The translations under genes and the position numbers were made by a program. Source: Comamonas terrae (GTDB taxonomy: Bacteria > Pseudomonadota > Gammaproteobacteria > Burkholderiales > Burkholderiaceae_C). From it: a stretch of 64,000 nucleotides of DNA. Location: positions 124,001-188,000 of the forward strand of contig NZ_BCNT01000006.1 of NCBI RefSeq assembly GCF_001544075.1, in the 5' to 3' direction. The notes under the pieces were generated by a model. That model did not search any database and was not told the origin of the DNA. It worked only from the letters and a program-made list of their open reading frames with translations. Shown here one piece after another: positions 19,196 to 28,620 of this stretch; position 1 is the stretch's first letter, and each line of letters starts with the position of its first letter.

Positions 19196-19759
19196 ATGAA
19201 AGCCCTTTTCTCCTCCGCCCTGATCGCCGCAGCCTTCATCGGCAGCGCCGCCCATGCCGAGCAGGCCCTGGTTGCCGCCCAGAGCGCCGTGAACTTCGAA
19301 GCCAGGCAGATGGGCGTGCCCATCAAAGGCCACTTCAAAAAGTTCGACGCCAAGATCAACTTCGACACGGCCAAGCCCGAGGCCAGCAAGATCCACTTCA
19401 CGGTGGACACGGGCAGCGCCACCATGGGCGCCAAGGAAACCGATGCCGAACTGCCCAAGGCGGACTGGTTCAACGTGGCCAAGTTCCCCCAGGCCACGTT
19501 CGACTCCAGCGCCGTCAAGCCCCTGGGCGGCGGCAAGTACCAGGTGGACGGCACGCTGACCATCAAGGGCAATGCCCAGAAGGTCAGCCTGCCCGTGCAG
19601 CTGGCCCAGTCCGGCGCCACCACGACTGCCACCGGCACATTGCCGCTCAAGCGCCTGGCCTTCAAGATCGGCGACGGCGACTGGGCCGACACCTCGATGG
19701 TGGCCGACGAGGTCACCGTGCAGTTCAAGCTGGCACTGACCGGCGTCGGCAAGCTTTAA
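19196..19759 (+). CDS. YceI-family periplasmic lipocalin-like protein (first copy)
   Basis: A 187-residue secreted protein with a Sec signal (MKALFSSALIAAAFIGSAAHA). The YceI fold follows: SAVNFEARQMGVPIKGHFKKF, the FPQATFDSS strand and VDGTLTIKGNAQKVSLPV. The family binds isoprenoid chains in a beta-barrel. It lies 28 bp after cytochrome b561 and 89 bp before a second YceI gene, so one operon is likely. It is less like classical YceI than the second copy, with no cysteine pair in the mature part. Confidence 0.9.
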   Translation: MKALFSSALIAAAFIGSAAHAEQALVAAQSAVNFEARQMGVPIKGHFKKFDAKINFDTAKPEASKIHFTVDTGSATMGAKETDAELPKADWFNVAKFPQATFDSSAVKPLGGGKYQVDGTLTIKGNAQKVSLPVQLAQSGATTTATGTLPLKRLAFKIGDGDWADTSMVADEVTVQFKLALTGVGKL

Positions 19760-19772
19760 GCATTTTCGGGCT

Positions 19773-19810
19773 CCAGCGCTCATGAATAAAGCGCTGGCAG
19801 CTCATCTTTT
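19773..19810. repeat. Family-A palindromic repeat, partial (copy 2)
   Basis: CCAGCGCT (19773-19780), spacer of nine, then AGCGCTGG (19790-19797), CAGCTCAT and TTTTT. The outer AGCTAT arm is decayed on the left. It lies between the two yceI genes. Confidence 0.6.
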
Positions 19811-19848
19811 TGATTCACCCTTCCCTCAATCCAAGGAGTCTTTCCGAT

Positions 19849-20424
19849 ATGCGCACCGCTTTGTTCGCCCTGGCCGCCGCTTCCCTGTTTGCCACCGCCG
19901 TGCAGGCCGCCCCGGCCAGCTATGCCATCGATCCCACCCACACCTTCGCCACCTTCGAGATCGACCACATGGGCACCACGACCAACCGTGCCCGCTTCGA
20001 CAAGAAGAGCGGCAGCGTGGAATTCGACAAGGCCGGCAAGAGCGGCAAGGTCGAGGTGTCGCTGGACATGGCGTCGGTGAACTCGGGCACGCCGGCCTTC
20101 AACAAGCACCTGCAAAGCGCAGAAATCTTCGATGCCGAGAAGTTCCCCACCGCCAAGTTCGTGTCCGACAAATTCGTGTTCGACGGCGACAAGCTCAAGG
20201 AAGTCACCGGCCAGCTGACCATCAAGGGCCAGACCCATCCCGTGACCTTCAAGGCCAACAAGTTCAACTGCTACGAAAACCCCATGCTGCAAAAGCGCGA
20301 GACCTGCGGCGGCGACTTCGAAGCCACCATCGACCGCACCCAGTGGGGCGTGGACTACGGCATGGCCTACGGTTTCCCCAAGCAGGTGCGCGTGGTGCTG
20401 CAGATCGAAGCCGTCAAGCAGTAA
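19849..20424 (+). CDS. YceI-family periplasmic protein (second copy)
   Basis: A 191-residue secreted protein, signal peptide MRTALFALAAASLFATAVQA, mature start APASYAIDPTHTFATFEI, which is the classic YceI opening. Other family features are VEVSLDMASVNSG, FPTAKFVSDKFVF, GQLTIKGQTHPV, and FNCYENPMLQKRETCGGDF with two cysteines that could pair. It ends IDRTQWGVDYGMAYGFPKQV. Start chosen at the ATG with AAGGAG upstream. A strong terminator follows, closing the b561-yceI-yceI unit. Confidence 0.93.
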   Translation: MRTALFALAAASLFATAVQAAPASYAIDPTHTFATFEIDHMGTTTNRARFDKKSGSVEFDKAGKSGKVEVSLDMASVNSGTPAFNKHLQSAEIFDAEKFPTAKFVSDKFVFDGDKLKEVTGQLTIKGQTHPVTFKANKFNCYENPMLQKRETCGGDFEATIDRTQWGVDYGMAYGFPKQVRVVLQIEAVKQ

Positions 20425-20443
20425 CCTGGCGTTTCGACGACAG

Positions 20444-20473
20444 GCCCAGCCGGTCGCCCGGCTGGGCTTTTTT
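20444..20473 (+). terminator. Intrinsic terminator after the second yceI
   Basis: GCCCAGCCGG, loop TCGC, CCGGCTGGGC (perfect 10-bp stem), then T6. It ends the cytochrome b561-yceI operon. Confidence 0.92.
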
Positions 20474-20504
20474 CATGGCATCGTTTTCCTCAGAAAATTC
20501 CATT

Positions 20505-20532
20505 TAGTAGAATTGATTACGGATAGTAGAAT
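20505..20532. promoter_or_regulatory. Direct repeat TAGTAGAAT upstream of the VOC gene
   Basis: TAGTAGAAT occurs at 20505-20513 and 20524-20532, 19 bp apart, each followed by a similar AT-rich tail (TGATTA / AATCA). The region is far more AT-rich than its surroundings and ends 27 bp before the start codon. It may be an operator or part of the promoter. Confidence 0.4.
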
Positions 20533-20559
20533 AATCAACATCTTTCCAGGAGACACGCC

Positions 20560-21204
20560 ATGACTGTCAGCAGCGCCCCCGCCGCCCCGTATCCCGACCT
20601 TTCCCAGCTACCCGCCCCGGCCGCCTGGCGCCAGCTGCACCACTATGCCTACAAGGCCAGGGATGCCGAGGAAACGCGCCACTTCTACGAAGACATCCTG
20701 GGCCTGCCGCTGTTCCACATCATCCAGAGCGACTACGTGCCCTCCACGGGCGAGTACTGCCCCTACACCCACTTCTTCTTCCGCCTCAAGGACGGTTCGT
20801 TCATCGCCTTCTTCGACATCGGCGACGACGAGGCGGCCCAGCCCTCGCCCAACACGCCGCTGTGGATCAACCACATCTCGTTCCGCGTGGACACCGTGCA
20901 GGAGCTGGAGAACACCAAGGCCCGCCTGCAGGCCTGCGGCGTGGAAGTGCTGGGCGTGACCGACCACCACATCTTCAAGAGCATCTACTTCTTCGACCCC
21001 AACGGCATCCGCCTGGAGCTGACCGCCCAGCTGGCCGACGAAATGCAGATGCTGCAGGAAAGCAAGACCGCCCATGCGCGGCTGAACGAATGGACGCAGC
21101 GCAAGCAGCAGTGGCGCAAGGACCGCGCCGAAGGCAAGTCCAGCGCACCGCTCAAACCCCAGACGAACGACCGCCCGGAATTCGCACCGGGCACCAGGGC
21201 CTGA
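20560..21204 (+). CDS. VOC-superfamily (glyoxalase/extradiol-type) protein
   Basis: A 214-residue protein with one vicinal-oxygen-chelate domain (about 25-160). Candidate metal ligands include a histidine in LHHYAYKARDAEETRHFYE (about 27-28), H102 in WINHISFRVD and E148 in FFDPNGIRLELT. It resembles ring-cleavage or isomerase members of the family, and the substrate is unknown. The C-terminus (160-214) is a charged, Lys/Arg/Gln-rich tail. AGGAGA precedes the ATG. It stands alone between a terminator and valS. Confidence 0.8.
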   Translation: MTVSSAPAAPYPDLSQLPAPAAWRQLHHYAYKARDAEETRHFYEDILGLPLFHIIQSDYVPSTGEYCPYTHFFFRLKDGSFIAFFDIGDDEAAQPSPNTPLWINHISFRVDTVQELENTKARLQACGVEVLGVTDHHIFKSIYFFDPNGIRLELTAQLADEMQMLQESKTAHARLNEWTQRKQQWRKDRAEGKSSAPLKPQTNDRPEFAPGTRA

Positions 21205-21381
21205 AGCAGAAATCCATAGCAGCCAGCGCATGATGGGCATGCGCCCAAGGCAGAAATAAGGCCTACCGCGCCCAGCGGCGGAACGGATCGCTAAAATCGT
21301 TGGCAATCCGTCCATCCAACCTTGCAGACGGCATCCCGCATACGGATGCCGTTTTCATTTCCAGATTTTTGCCACGCAGCC

Positions 21382-24285
21382 ATGAGCGACACCCCTGCCC
21401 AACCCGGCCTCGACAGCCTCTCCAAGTCTTTTGAGCCTTCCTCCATCGAAGCCCACTGGGGGCCCGAATGGGAAAAGCGCGGCTACGGCCACGCCGGCGT
21501 GCGCGGCACGGGCAAGCCCGATGCGTCCCAGCCCTCGTTCTCCATCCAGCTGCCGCCGCCCAACGTGACCGGCACGCTGCACATGGGCCATGCGTTCAAC
21601 CAGACCATCATGGACTCCCTCACGCGCTACCACCGCATGAAGGGCTACAACACGGCCTGGATTCCCGGCACCGACCACGCCGGCATCGCCACGCAGATCG
21701 TGGTGGAGCGCCAGTTGCAGGAGCAGGGCAAGAGCCGCTACGACCTGGGCCGCCCCGAGTTCGTGAAGAAGGTCTGGGAATGGAAGGAAAAGAGCGGCAA
21801 CACCATCACCACGCAGATGCGCCGCATGGGCGATACCGTGGACTGGAGCCGCGAATACTTCACCATGGACGACAAGCTGTCCACCGTGGTGACCGACACC
21901 TTCGTCAAGCTCTACGAGCAGGGCCTGATCTACCGCGGCAAGCGCCTGGTGAACTGGGACCCGGTGCTGCAATCGGCCGTGTCCGACCTGGAAGTGGAAA
22001 ACCAGGAGAAGGACGGCTCGCTCTGGCATATCGCCTATCCTCTCTCCGACGGCTCGGGCCAGCTGGTGGTGGCCACCACCCGCCCCGAAACCATGCTGGG
22101 CGACGTGGCCGTGATGGTCCACCCCGAGGACGAGCGCTACCGGCACCTGATCGGCCAGACCGTGACGCTGCCGCTGGTGGGCCGCCAGATCCCCATCATC
22201 GCCGACGAGTATGTGGACCGCGCGTTCGGCACCGGCGTGGTCAAGGTCACGCCCGCGCACGACAACAACGACTACCAGGTGGGACAGCGCCACGGCCTGC
22301 CCATGATCTGCGTGCTGACGCTGCAGGCCAGGATCAACGACGAGGCGCCCGAGAAGTACCGCGGCATGGACCGCTTCGTGGCCCGCAAGGCCATCGTGGC
22401 CGACCTCGAGGAACTGGGCCTGCTGGTCGAGACCAAGAAGCACAAGCTCATGGTGCCGATCTGCGACCGCACCGGCCAGGTGATCGAGCCCATGCTGACC
22501 GACCAGTGGTTCATCGCCATGAGCAAGGTCAGCGACCAGGACCCCACCGGCAAGAGCATTGCGCAAAAGGCCATCGACGCCGTGGCCTCGGGCCAGGTGC
22601 AGTTCGTGCCCGAGAACTGGGTCAACACCTACAACCAGTGGATGAACAACATCCAGGACTGGTGCATCTCGCGCCAGCTGTGGTGGGGCCACCAGATTCC
22701 CGCCTGGTATGACGAGGAAGGCAACCTCTACGTGGCCAGGAGCGAAGCCGAGGCGCAGGCCCAGGCCGACAAGGTCGCCCCGGGCAAGAAGCTCACGCGC
22801 GACCCCGACGTGCTCGATACCTGGTATTCGTCGGCCATGGTGCCGTTCTCGACCATGGGCTGGCCCGCGCAGACCGACGCCGCCGACGACGATTTCAACC
22901 TCTACCTGCCCTCCTCGGTGCTGGTCACCGGTTACGACATCATCTTCTTCTGGGTCGCCCGGATGATCATGATGACCACGCACTTCACGGGCCGCGTGCC
23001 GTTCAGGCACGTGTACATCCACGGCCTGGTGCGCGACGCGCAGGGCAAGAAGATGTCCAAGTCCGAGGGCAATGTGCTGGACCCGGTGGACCTGATCGAC
23101 GGCATCGCGCTCGAGCCCCTGCTGGACAAGCGCACCACCGGCCTGCGCCGCCCCGAGACCGCGCCCACGGTGCGCAAGAACACGCAAAAGGAATTCCCCG
23201 AAGGCATTCCGGCCTACGGCGCCGATGCGCTGCGCTTCACCTTCGCGGCGCTGGCGTCGCTGGGCCGCAGCATCAACTTCGACAGCAAGCGCTGCGAAGG
23301 CTACCGCAACTTCTGCAACAAGCTCTGGAACGCCTCGCGCTTCGTGCTGATGAACTGCGAAGGCTACGACTGCGGCCTGAAGGAGCACACCAAGGAGCAG
23401 TGCCAGCCCGGCGGCGAGTTCGCCGGCTACATGCACTTCAGCCAGCCCGACCGCTGGATCGCCTCGCAGCTGCAGAAGGTCGAGGCCGAAGTCGCCAAGG
23501 GCTTTGCCGAGTTCCGCCTGGACAACGTGGCCAACGCCATCTACGACTTCGTCTGGAACGAGTTCTGCGACTGGTACCTGGAAATCGCCAAGGTGCAGAT
23601 CCAGACCGGCAACGAGGCGCAGCAGCGCGCCACGCGCCGCACGCTGATCCGCACGCTGGAAGCCATCCTGCGCCTGGCCCACCCCATCATCCCCTTCGTC
23701 ACCGAAGAGCTGTGGCAGAAGGTGGCCCCCGTGGCCGGCCTGCCGGGCGAATCCATCGCCGTGGCACGCTACCCCGAGGCCCAGCCCGCCAAGATCGACG
23801 AGGCGTCCATTGCCTATGTGGACCGCCTCAAGCAGATGGTGGACGCCTGCCGCACGCTGCGCGGCGAGATGGGCGTCTCGCCCGCCCAGCGCCTGCCGCT
23901 GCTGGCCGTGGCCGGCAATGCCGCCGACGCCGACTTCCTGCGCGCCAATGCCGCCGTGCTGCAGAACCTGGCCAAGCTCAGCGAGGTCAAGGTCTTCGAC
24001 GACGAGGCGGCCTGGAGCCAGGCCGCGCAGAGCGCGCCCGTGAACGTGGTCGGCGACATCCGCCTGGCGCTGTTCGTCGAGATCGACGTGGCCGCCGAGA
24101 AGGCCCGCCTGTCCAAGGAAGCCGCGCGCCTGCAAGGCGAGATCGCCAAGGCCAACGGCAAGCTGTCCAACGAGGCCTTCGTGGCCAAGGCGCCCCCGGC
24201 CGTGATCGAGCAGGAAAAGAAGCGCGTGGCCGATTTCGGCGCCACGCTGGTCCGCATCCAGGAGCAGCTCGCCCGCCTGGGTTGA
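21382..24285 (+). CDS. valS: Valyl-tRNA synthetase
   Basis: Charges tRNA-Val; a class I synthetase. The 967-residue length is normal. The HIGH motif reads HMGH at 67-70 and KMSKS stands at 557-561. The editing domain contains [15 protein letters not shown]. The anticodon-binding region and a C-terminal coiled-coil arm ([20 protein letters not shown]) are intact. Start taken at the ATG of MSDTPAQPG; an in-frame TTG 60 bases upstream would add residues unlike the family. A degenerate family-A repeat (about 21214-21252) lies in the upstream gap. Confidence 0.97.
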   Translation: MSDTPAQPGLDSLSKSFEPSSIEAHWGPEWEKRGYGHAGVRGTGKPDASQPSFSIQLPPPNVTGTLHMGHAFNQTIMDSLTRYHRMKGYNTAWIPGTDHAGIATQIVVERQLQEQGKSRYDLGRPEFVKKVWEWKEKSGNTITTQMRRMGDTVDWSREYFTMDDKLSTVVTDTFVKLYEQGLIYRGKRLVNWDPVLQSAVSDLEVENQEKDGSLWHIAYPLSDGSGQLVVATTRPETMLGDVAVMVHPEDERYRHLIGQTVTLPLVGRQIPIIADEYVDRAFGTGVVKVTPAHDNNDYQVGQRHGLPMICVLTLQARINDEAPEKYRGMDRFVARKAIVADLEELGLLVETKKHKLMVPICDRTGQVIEPMLTDQWFIAMSKVSDQDPTGKSIAQKAIDAVASGQVQFVPENWVNTYNQWMNNIQDWCISRQLWWGHQIPAWYDEEGNLYVARSEAEAQAQADKVAPGKKLTRDPDVLDTWYSSAMVPFSTMGWPAQTDAADDDFNLYLPSSVLVTGYDIIFFWVARMIMMTTHFTGRVPFRHVYIHGLVRDAQGKKMSKSEGNVLDPVDLIDGIALEPLLDKRTTGLRRPETAPTVRKNTQKEFPEGIPAYGADALRFTFAALASLGRSINFDSKRCEGYRNFCNKLWNASRFVLMNCEGYDCGLKEHTKEQCQPGGEFAGYMHFSQPDRWIASQLQKVEAEVAKGFAEFRLDNVANAIYDFVWNEFCDWYLEIAKVQIQTGNEAQQRATRRTLIRTLEAILRLAHPIIPFVTEELWQKVAPVAGLPGESIAVARYPEAQPAKIDEASIAYVDRLKQMVDACRTLRGEMGVSPAQRLPLLAVAGNAADADFLRANAAVLQNLAKLSEVKVFDDEAAWSQAAQSAPVNVVGDIRLALFVEIDVAAEKARLSKEAARLQGEIAKANGKLSNEAFVAKAPPAVIEQEKKRVADFGATLVRIQEQLARLG

Positions 24286-24296
24286 TGCAAAAACAG

Positions 24297-24374
24297 AAGC
24301 TGCCAGCGCTTGCAGGCATTGGGTTTTGCAGGAAGAATCTGCGAAATCCCATTGCCAACCAGCGCTGGCAGCTT
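24297..24374. repeat. Expanded family-A palindrome between valS and galU (copy 4)
   Basis: Perfect 14-bp arms AAGCTGCCAGCGCT (24297-24310) and AGCGCTGGCAGCTT (24361-24374). Instead of the usual 7-9 nt, the spacer is 50 nt and carries its own near-palindrome (GGCATTGGG / CCCATTGCC). TTTATTT follows. It may act as a terminator for valS; the ribosome site of galU comes six bases later. Confidence 0.7.
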
Positions 24375-24391
24375 TTATTTCAGGAGCAAAA

Positions 24392-25276
24392 ATGAGCCAT
24401 ACCCGCGTCCGCAAAGCCGTCTTCCCCGTCGCCGGCCTGGGCACCCGCTTTCTGCCCGCCACCAAGGCATCGCCCAAGGAGATGCTGCCCGTGGTGGACA
24501 AGCCGCTGATCCAGTACGCCGTGGAAGAGGCCTACGAGGCCGGCATCCGCGACATGGTCTTCGTCACCGGCCGCAGCAAGCGCGCCATCGAGGACCATTT
24601 CGACACCGCCTACGAGCTGGAAAACGAGCTCGAGCAGGCCGGCAAGCAGGCCATGCTGGACCTGGTGCGCAGCATCAGCCCGGCCGATATGAACTGCCTG
24701 TTCGTGCGCCAGCCGCGCTCGCTGGGCCTGGGCCATGCCGTGCTGTGCGCCGAGCCGCTGGTGGGCAACGAGCCCTTTGCCGTGATCCTGGCCGACGACC
24801 TGATGGTGGGCGACAACGGCGGCCCCGGCGTGATGGCGCAGATGACGGCCGCCTTCCAGAAGCAGGGCCGCTCGCTGCTGGCCGTGCAGGAAGTGCCGCT
24901 GGAGCACACCAAGCGCTACGGCATCGTCAAGGGCGAGGCCGCCGGCGGCGCGCTGATGCGCATCGAGGAGATCGTGGAAAAGCCCGCTCCCGAGAAGGCG
25001 CCTTCGCGCATGGGCGTGGCCGGCCGCTATGTGCTCACGCCCGCGATCTTCGACGAGATCCGCAACCAGCCCAAGGGCGTGGGCGGCGAGATCCAGCTGA
25101 CCGACGCCATCGAGCGCCTGATGGCGACCGAAGCCGTCTACGCATTCCAGTACAAGGGCAAGCGCTACGACTGCGGCAGCAAGGAAGGCTTTCTGCAGGC
25201 CACGGTGGAACTGGCGCTGCAACACCCCGAGGTCGGCGCAAGCTTCCGCGACTACCTCAAGAACCTGAGCATCTGA
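24392..25276 (+). CDS. galU: UTP-glucose-1-phosphate uridylyltransferase
   Basis: Makes UDP-glucose from UTP and glucose 1-phosphate for polysaccharide and glycolipid synthesis. The 294-residue protein begins [20 protein letters not shown], with the nucleotidyltransferase loop and the [14 protein letters not shown] sugar-phosphate motif. VILADDLMV holds metal-binding aspartates, and [13 protein letters not shown] and GGEIQLTDA are family blocks. AGGAG precedes the ATG. It converges on tusA, with a shared hairpin in the gap. Confidence 0.96.
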   Translation: MSHTRVRKAVFPVAGLGTRFLPATKASPKEMLPVVDKPLIQYAVEEAYEAGIRDMVFVTGRSKRAIEDHFDTAYELENELEQAGKQAMLDLVRSISPADMNCLFVRQPRSLGLGHAVLCAEPLVGNEPFAVILADDLMVGDNGGPGVMAQMTAAFQKQGRSLLAVQEVPLEHTKRYGIVKGEAAGGALMRIEEIVEKPAPEKAPSRMGVAGRYVLTPAIFDEIRNQPKGVGGEIQLTDAIERLMATEAVYAFQYKGKRYDCGSKEGFLQATVELALQHPEVGASFRDYLKNLSI

Positions 25277-25301
25277 CGCATCCCCTGCGCGCTCCTCCAA
25301 T

Positions 25302-25331
25302 GCAAAGGGCCTGCAAATGCAGGCCCTTTGC
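25302..25331. terminator. Hairpin in the galU/tusA convergent gap
   Basis: GCAAAGGGCCTGCA and TGCAGGCCCTTTGC are perfectly complementary 14-bp arms with two bases between. There is no T-run on either strand, so it is an atypical bidirectional terminator or an mRNA end-protecting hairpin. Confidence 0.65.
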
Positions 25332-25361
25332 GCGTCGGCAGCTCATGGATCCAGGGCCGCC

Positions 25362-25589
25362 TCAGCGGCGGCGGAGAATGTGGATGAACTCGTCGCCCAC
25401 CGTCTGCTGCTCCACGAGCGCATTGCCGGTCTGCTTGGCAAAGGCCTGGAAGTCGCGGATGGAGCCGGTATCGGTGGCCACCACCTTGAGCAGCTGGCCG
25501 CTTTCCATGGCCGCCAGCGCCTTCTTGGCCTTGAGGATGGGCAGCGGGCAGTTCAGCCCGCGGGTATCGATTTCTTGGTCTATGTGCAT
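25362..25589 (-). CDS. TusA/SirA-family sulfur carrier protein
   Basis: A 75-residue cytoplasmic protein of the TusA fold. The active cysteine sits in the CPxP motif of RGLNCPLPILKAKKAL (about residues 9-24). Family members relay persulfide sulfur to tRNA thiolation, molybdenum cofactor synthesis or selenium metabolism; which one applies here is not known. The start MHIDQEID was chosen because the longer frame upstream is not conserved. A Nudix gene lies 118 bp upstream on the same strand. The cysteine synthase nearby fits a loose sulfur theme. Confidence 0.88.
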   Translation of the reverse strand: MHIDQEIDTRGLNCPLPILKAKKALAAMESGQLLKVVATDTGSIRDFQAFAKQTGNALVEQQTVGDEFIHILRRR

Positions 25590-25707
25590 TTGAAGATTCC
25601 TGACGCGGCGGCAGATCCGGCCCGGCCGGACCGCCTCGCTGCATGGCACAGGATTTTAGGAAAGCCGCGCCATGGCAAGGCCGACGCGGTCTTTGCCCGG
25701 CAGGCTT

Positions 25708-26331
25708 TCAGTCCAGCGCGGGGGCCACAACAAAGCGCGGGTCCTCGGACCAGTACTTCACAGGCCAGCGCGCCGGGTCGGGCTCGGGATTTTGCCCCGG
25801 GCGGAAGGCGCCAAAGCGCGGCTCGAAGCCCTTTTGCTTGATCCACTCGGCCAGCGCATAGCCCGTGCCAGCGGGCCAGCACAGCGACTCCTCGGCCGTC
25901 TGCCAGCGGTATTCCAGCAGCTCGGGCGAAAGCTTCACGTCCTCGGGCCGGCCGTCCACGCGCACATGGTAGGCAATCAGCACCTGGTTCATGCGCAGGA
26001 ATTCGGAGCATGACAGCAGGCGCAGCGCCTTGACCTTCAGCCCGGTCTCCTCCAGCACCTCGCGGCAAATGCCGGCCTCGGGCGACTCGCCGGCCTCCAT
26101 GAAGCCGGTGATCAGGCCGAACACCCCTTCCTGCCACAGCGCATTGCGCGCCAGCAGCACACGGCCGTCATCGCCCTCGACCACAGCCGCCAGCACGGGC
26201 GTGGGATTGCCCCAATGCGTCCAGCCGCAGGCCTGGCAGCGCAGCCGCGCCACATTGCCGCTGTCTTCCGTGGCGGTAATCCACTGCAGCTCGGTGCTGC
26301 AGTTGGTGCAGAAACGTGTCTCATAGGCCAT
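25708..26331 (-). CDS. Nudix hydrolase with N-terminal zinc ribbon
   Basis: A 207-residue enzyme. C8, C11, C32 and C35 form a zinc ribbon like that of NudC NADH pyrophosphatases. The Nudix box is complete, G76-x5-E82-x7-REVLEETGL ending at 98. It lacks the longer N-terminal domain of NudC, so it may cleave NADH or another nucleoside diphosphate derivative; the substrate is not certain. The ATG of MAYETRFC has only weak ribosome-site support. It lies 96 bp after cysM on the same strand, with a hairpin between. Confidence 0.87.
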   Translation of the reverse strand: MAYETRFCTNCSTELQWITATEDSGNVARLRCQACGWTHWGNPTPVLAAVVEGDDGRVLLARNALWQEGVFGLITGFMEAGESPEAGICREVLEETGLKVKALRLLSCSEFLRMNQVLIAYHVRVDGRPEDVKLSPELLEYRWQTAEESLCWPAGTGYALAEWIKQKGFEPRFGAFRPGQNPEPDPARWPVKYWSEDPRFVVAPALD

Positions 26332-26379
26332 GAAACCCTCCACTTTCCTGGTGATCGCGGCGTCAAGCGCCGGCAACGC

Positions 26380-26406
26380 GCAGCGCCCCTCTGAAGGGGG
26401 CGCTGC
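26380..26406. repeat. GC-rich hairpin between cysM and the Nudix gene
   Basis: GCAGCGCCCC and GGGGCGCTGC are perfect 10-bp arms around TCTGAAG. No T-run follows on the minus strand. It may be a decayed family-B repeat or an intercistronic hairpin. Confidence 0.5.
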
Positions 26407-26427
26407 ATCCATGCTCAAAAGAAATGC

Positions 26428-27333
26428 TCAGGCGGGGAAAACGCCTGTCGAGAGATAGCGATCGCCACGGTCGCAGACCACGAAAACAATGGTCGCATTG
26501 CGCTCGCGCTCGGCGATCTGCTGGGCCACCCAGCAGGCGCCGGCAGCCGAGATGCCGGCAAAAATGCCTTCTTCGCGCGCCATGCGGCGAGCCATGTCCT
26601 CGGCATCGTCCTGGGTCACCGAGACCTGCTCGTCGACCAGGCTGCCGTCGTAGATCTTGGGCATGTATTCCTCGGGCCACTTGCGGATGCCGGGAATGCG
26701 CGAGCCCTCGGCAGGCTGGGCACCGATGATCCTGATGCCGGGGTTCTTTTCCTTGAGGAACCTGGCCACGCCGGTGATGGTGCCCGTGGTGCCCATGGCG
26801 CTCACGAAATGCGTGATCTCGCCGCCGGTCTGCTCCCACAGTTCCGGGCCCGTGGTCTCGTAGTGGGCGCGCGGATTGTCCGGATTGGCGAACTGGTCCA
26901 GCAGCACGCCCTTGCCCTGGGCCACCATCTGGTCGGCCAGGTCGCGCGCGTATTCCATGCCGCCGCTCTTGGGCGTGAGGATCAGCTCGGCGCCATAGGC
27001 CTTCATGGTCTGGGCGCGCTCGATGGACAGGTCCTCGGGCATGATGAGGATCATGCGATAGCCCTTGATGGCCGCCGCCATGGCCAGCGCGATGCCGGTG
27101 TTGCCCGAGGTCGCCTCGATCAGCGCATCGCCGGGCTTGATCTCGCCGCGCTCCTCCGCCCTCTGGATCATGGACAGTGCAGGCCGGTCCTTCACGGAGC
27201 CGGCGGGATTGTTGCCTTCGAGCTTGCCCAGCACCACGTTGCCGCGCTCACGGTTTGCATCCGCGCCAATGCGTTGCAATGCCACCAGCGGCGTGTGACC
27301 GATAGCATGTTCGATGGTCAAATAATTTTTCAT
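26428..27333 (-). CDS. cysM: Cysteine synthase B (O-acetylserine sulfhydrylase)
   Basis: Makes cysteine from O-acetylserine and sulfide or thiosulfate with pyridoxal phosphate. The 301-residue length fits CysM. The PLP lysine is K48 in GNNPAGSVKDRPALSMI, the substrate loop is TSGNTGIALAMAAA, and the phosphate site is in SAMGTTGTITG. The C-terminal ISAAGACWVAQ is typical. Start at MKNYLTIEHAIGHTPL. It diverges from the tRNA-Leu gene across 39 bp. Confidence 0.95.
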   Translation of the reverse strand: MKNYLTIEHAIGHTPLVALQRIGADANRERGNVVLGKLEGNNPAGSVKDRPALSMIQRAEERGEIKPGDALIEATSGNTGIALAMAAAIKGYRMILIMPEDLSIERAQTMKAYGAELILTPKSGGMEYARDLADQMVAQGKGVLLDQFANPDNPRAHYETTGPELWEQTGGEITHFVSAMGTTGTITGVARFLKEKNPGIRIIGAQPAEGSRIPGIRKWPEEYMPKIYDGSLVDEQVSVTQDDAEDMARRMAREEGIFAGISAAGACWVAQQIAERERNATIVFVVCDRGDRYLSTGVFPA

Positions 27334-27372
27334 GAACAATACTGTGCCATAATTTCTATCTGCACTACGCCA

Positions 27373-27457
27373 GCCCGGGTGGTGAAATTGGTAGACGCAG
27401 GGGACTCAAAATCCCCCGCCGCAAGGCGTGCCGGTTCGATTCCGGCCCCGGGCACCA
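27373..27457 (+). tRNA. tRNA-Leu (anticodon CAA)
   Basis: Acceptor arms GCCCGGG (27373-27379) and CCCGGGC (27447-27453) pair. The anticodon loop CTCAAAA gives CAA, reading UUG. The variable arm is long, as in class II leucine tRNAs. The T loop GGTTCGATTCC is canonical, and CCA is encoded. CATAAT at 27348-27353 may be its -10 box. It starts 39 bp upstream of cysM, on the other strand, and ends with a strong terminator. Confidence 0.97.
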
Positions 27458-27464
27458 GACACCG

Positions 27465-27501
27465 AAAAAGCCGCCAGGTCACAAGACCTGGCGGCTTTTT
27501 T
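27465..27501. terminator. Bidirectional intrinsic terminator after tRNA-Leu
   Basis: A5 then GCCGCCAGGTC, loop ACAA, GACCTGGCGGC, T6: an 11-bp G/C stem with a T-run on both strands. It serves tRNA-Leu and the converging 2OG oxygenase gene. Confidence 0.95.
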
Positions 27502-27530
27502 CATGGCGGCCTGACGCCCGGGACAATCGC

Positions 27531-28541
27531 TCAGTAGCGGCTGGAGAAATTGGCGCTGATGCGCTGGCGCAGATACTCCCCTGCGGTGATGGGAGGATAT
27601 TTCTTGCCAGGCCCCTCGATCACGGCATCCTCGTTGGCCTGGCAGAAGAAGGCCAGGCTGTAGCGCGCGCCCTGGTATTCGTGCGGCAGCGGGTTGCGCA
27701 CGCGGTGGAAGTTGCTCGGCAGCCGATCGTCGCTCCAGCGCATGAGCATGTCGCCGATATTGCAGGTGATCACGCCCTCCACCGGCTCCACGGAAGTCCA
27801 CTGCCGCGACTCCATCTCCTTGCCCGGCAGCACCTGCAGGCCGCCCTGCCCCTCGCGCTGGAACAGCAGCGTCAGGCAGTCGAAATCGGTGTGCGCGCCC
27901 GCGCGCCACAGGCCCAGTTCGTCCTTGAGCGCAGGATCGACCGCGAAGTAATGCAGCATGCGCAGCGTGCTTTGGTAGGCAGGCGACGCGGGGTTGTGCG
28001 CGCGGGTGAAGAAATCGTCATCGAAGCCCAGCTTCCACGCAAAGCATGACAGCAACTGCATGCCCACGGTCCAGCACTGGTGCTCGAAATCGAGCGTGGC
28101 CCGCTCAAAGCCCGGCAGTTCCTGGTCCGTGGGCCACAGGCCATCCATGCGCGGCCGGGTGACCTGATAGGACTCCTTCTGGTCCGGCGTCCTGGTGGAG
28201 GGACGGATCTGCGCCTTGTGCTCCCAGCCTGCATTGCGCGCCAGGGGCCACCGTGCCTTGGTCTCGCGCGGCAATGCAAAAAGCTGCTCGGCGCGCGCAA
28301 AGGCGGCCTGGATATCAGCCAGCGCAATGCCGTGGCCCGAGACCTGGAAGAAGCCGATCTCGACGGAAGCGGCCCAGATCTGCTCGGCGATCTCGGCACG
28401 GCGCGCCTCGAAGTCGGAGATATCGACGATGCGCACTTCGCGCGAATGGGTTTCCTCGCCCATCCCGCCCATGCGGGATTCCTTGTCGAGTTCGCCCAGC
28501 GCATAGGCCGTGGATGGAGCGGAGGGATGAAGCGTATGCAT
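27531..28541 (-). CDS. 2-oxoglutarate/Fe(II) oxygenase, isopenicillin-N-synthase family
   Basis: A 336-residue soluble oxygenase of the double-stranded beta-helix fold. It has the N-terminal DIOX_N region (FFQVSGHGI near 64-72), iron ligands H217 and D219 in AHTDFDCLTLLF, H279 in NFHRVRNP, and R293-x-S295, which binds the 2-oxoglutarate carboxylate. The substrate is unknown. AAGGAA precedes the ATG chosen; the frame extends 104 codons upstream into the regulatory region without similarity. It diverges from an ABC importer/deaminase operon, and a 16-bp sequence repeated in inverted orientation stands before both. I infer that it modifies the imported compound. Confidence 0.87.
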   Translation of the reverse strand: MHTLHPSAPSTAYALGELDKESRMGGMGEETHSREVRIVDISDFEARRAEIAEQIWAASVEIGFFQVSGHGIALADIQAAFARAEQLFALPRETKARWPLARNAGWEHKAQIRPSTRTPDQKESYQVTRPRMDGLWPTDQELPGFERATLDFEHQCWTVGMQLLSCFAWKLGFDDDFFTRAHNPASPAYQSTLRMLHYFAVDPALKDELGLWRAGAHTDFDCLTLLFQREGQGGLQVLPGKEMESRQWTSVEPVEGVITCNIGDMLMRWSDDRLPSNFHRVRNPLPHEYQGARYSLAFFCQANEDAVIEGPGKKYPPITAGEYLRQRISANFSSRY

Positions 28542-28620
28542 GGCAGGTTCCTTTGATTGCCTTGGTTGTGGGACAAGAGCAATGACCCGCGAGGCCGGCC
28601 GGGCAGGCCGCATGTGCACG

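Noticed and set aside
21355..24501. A frame of more than 1000 codons on the strand opposite valS
   Set aside because: It mirrors the third-codon G/C bias of valS, has low-complexity His/Val/Leu/Gly/Ala composition and no domain. The real gene on the plus strand has intact HMGH and KMSKS motifs.
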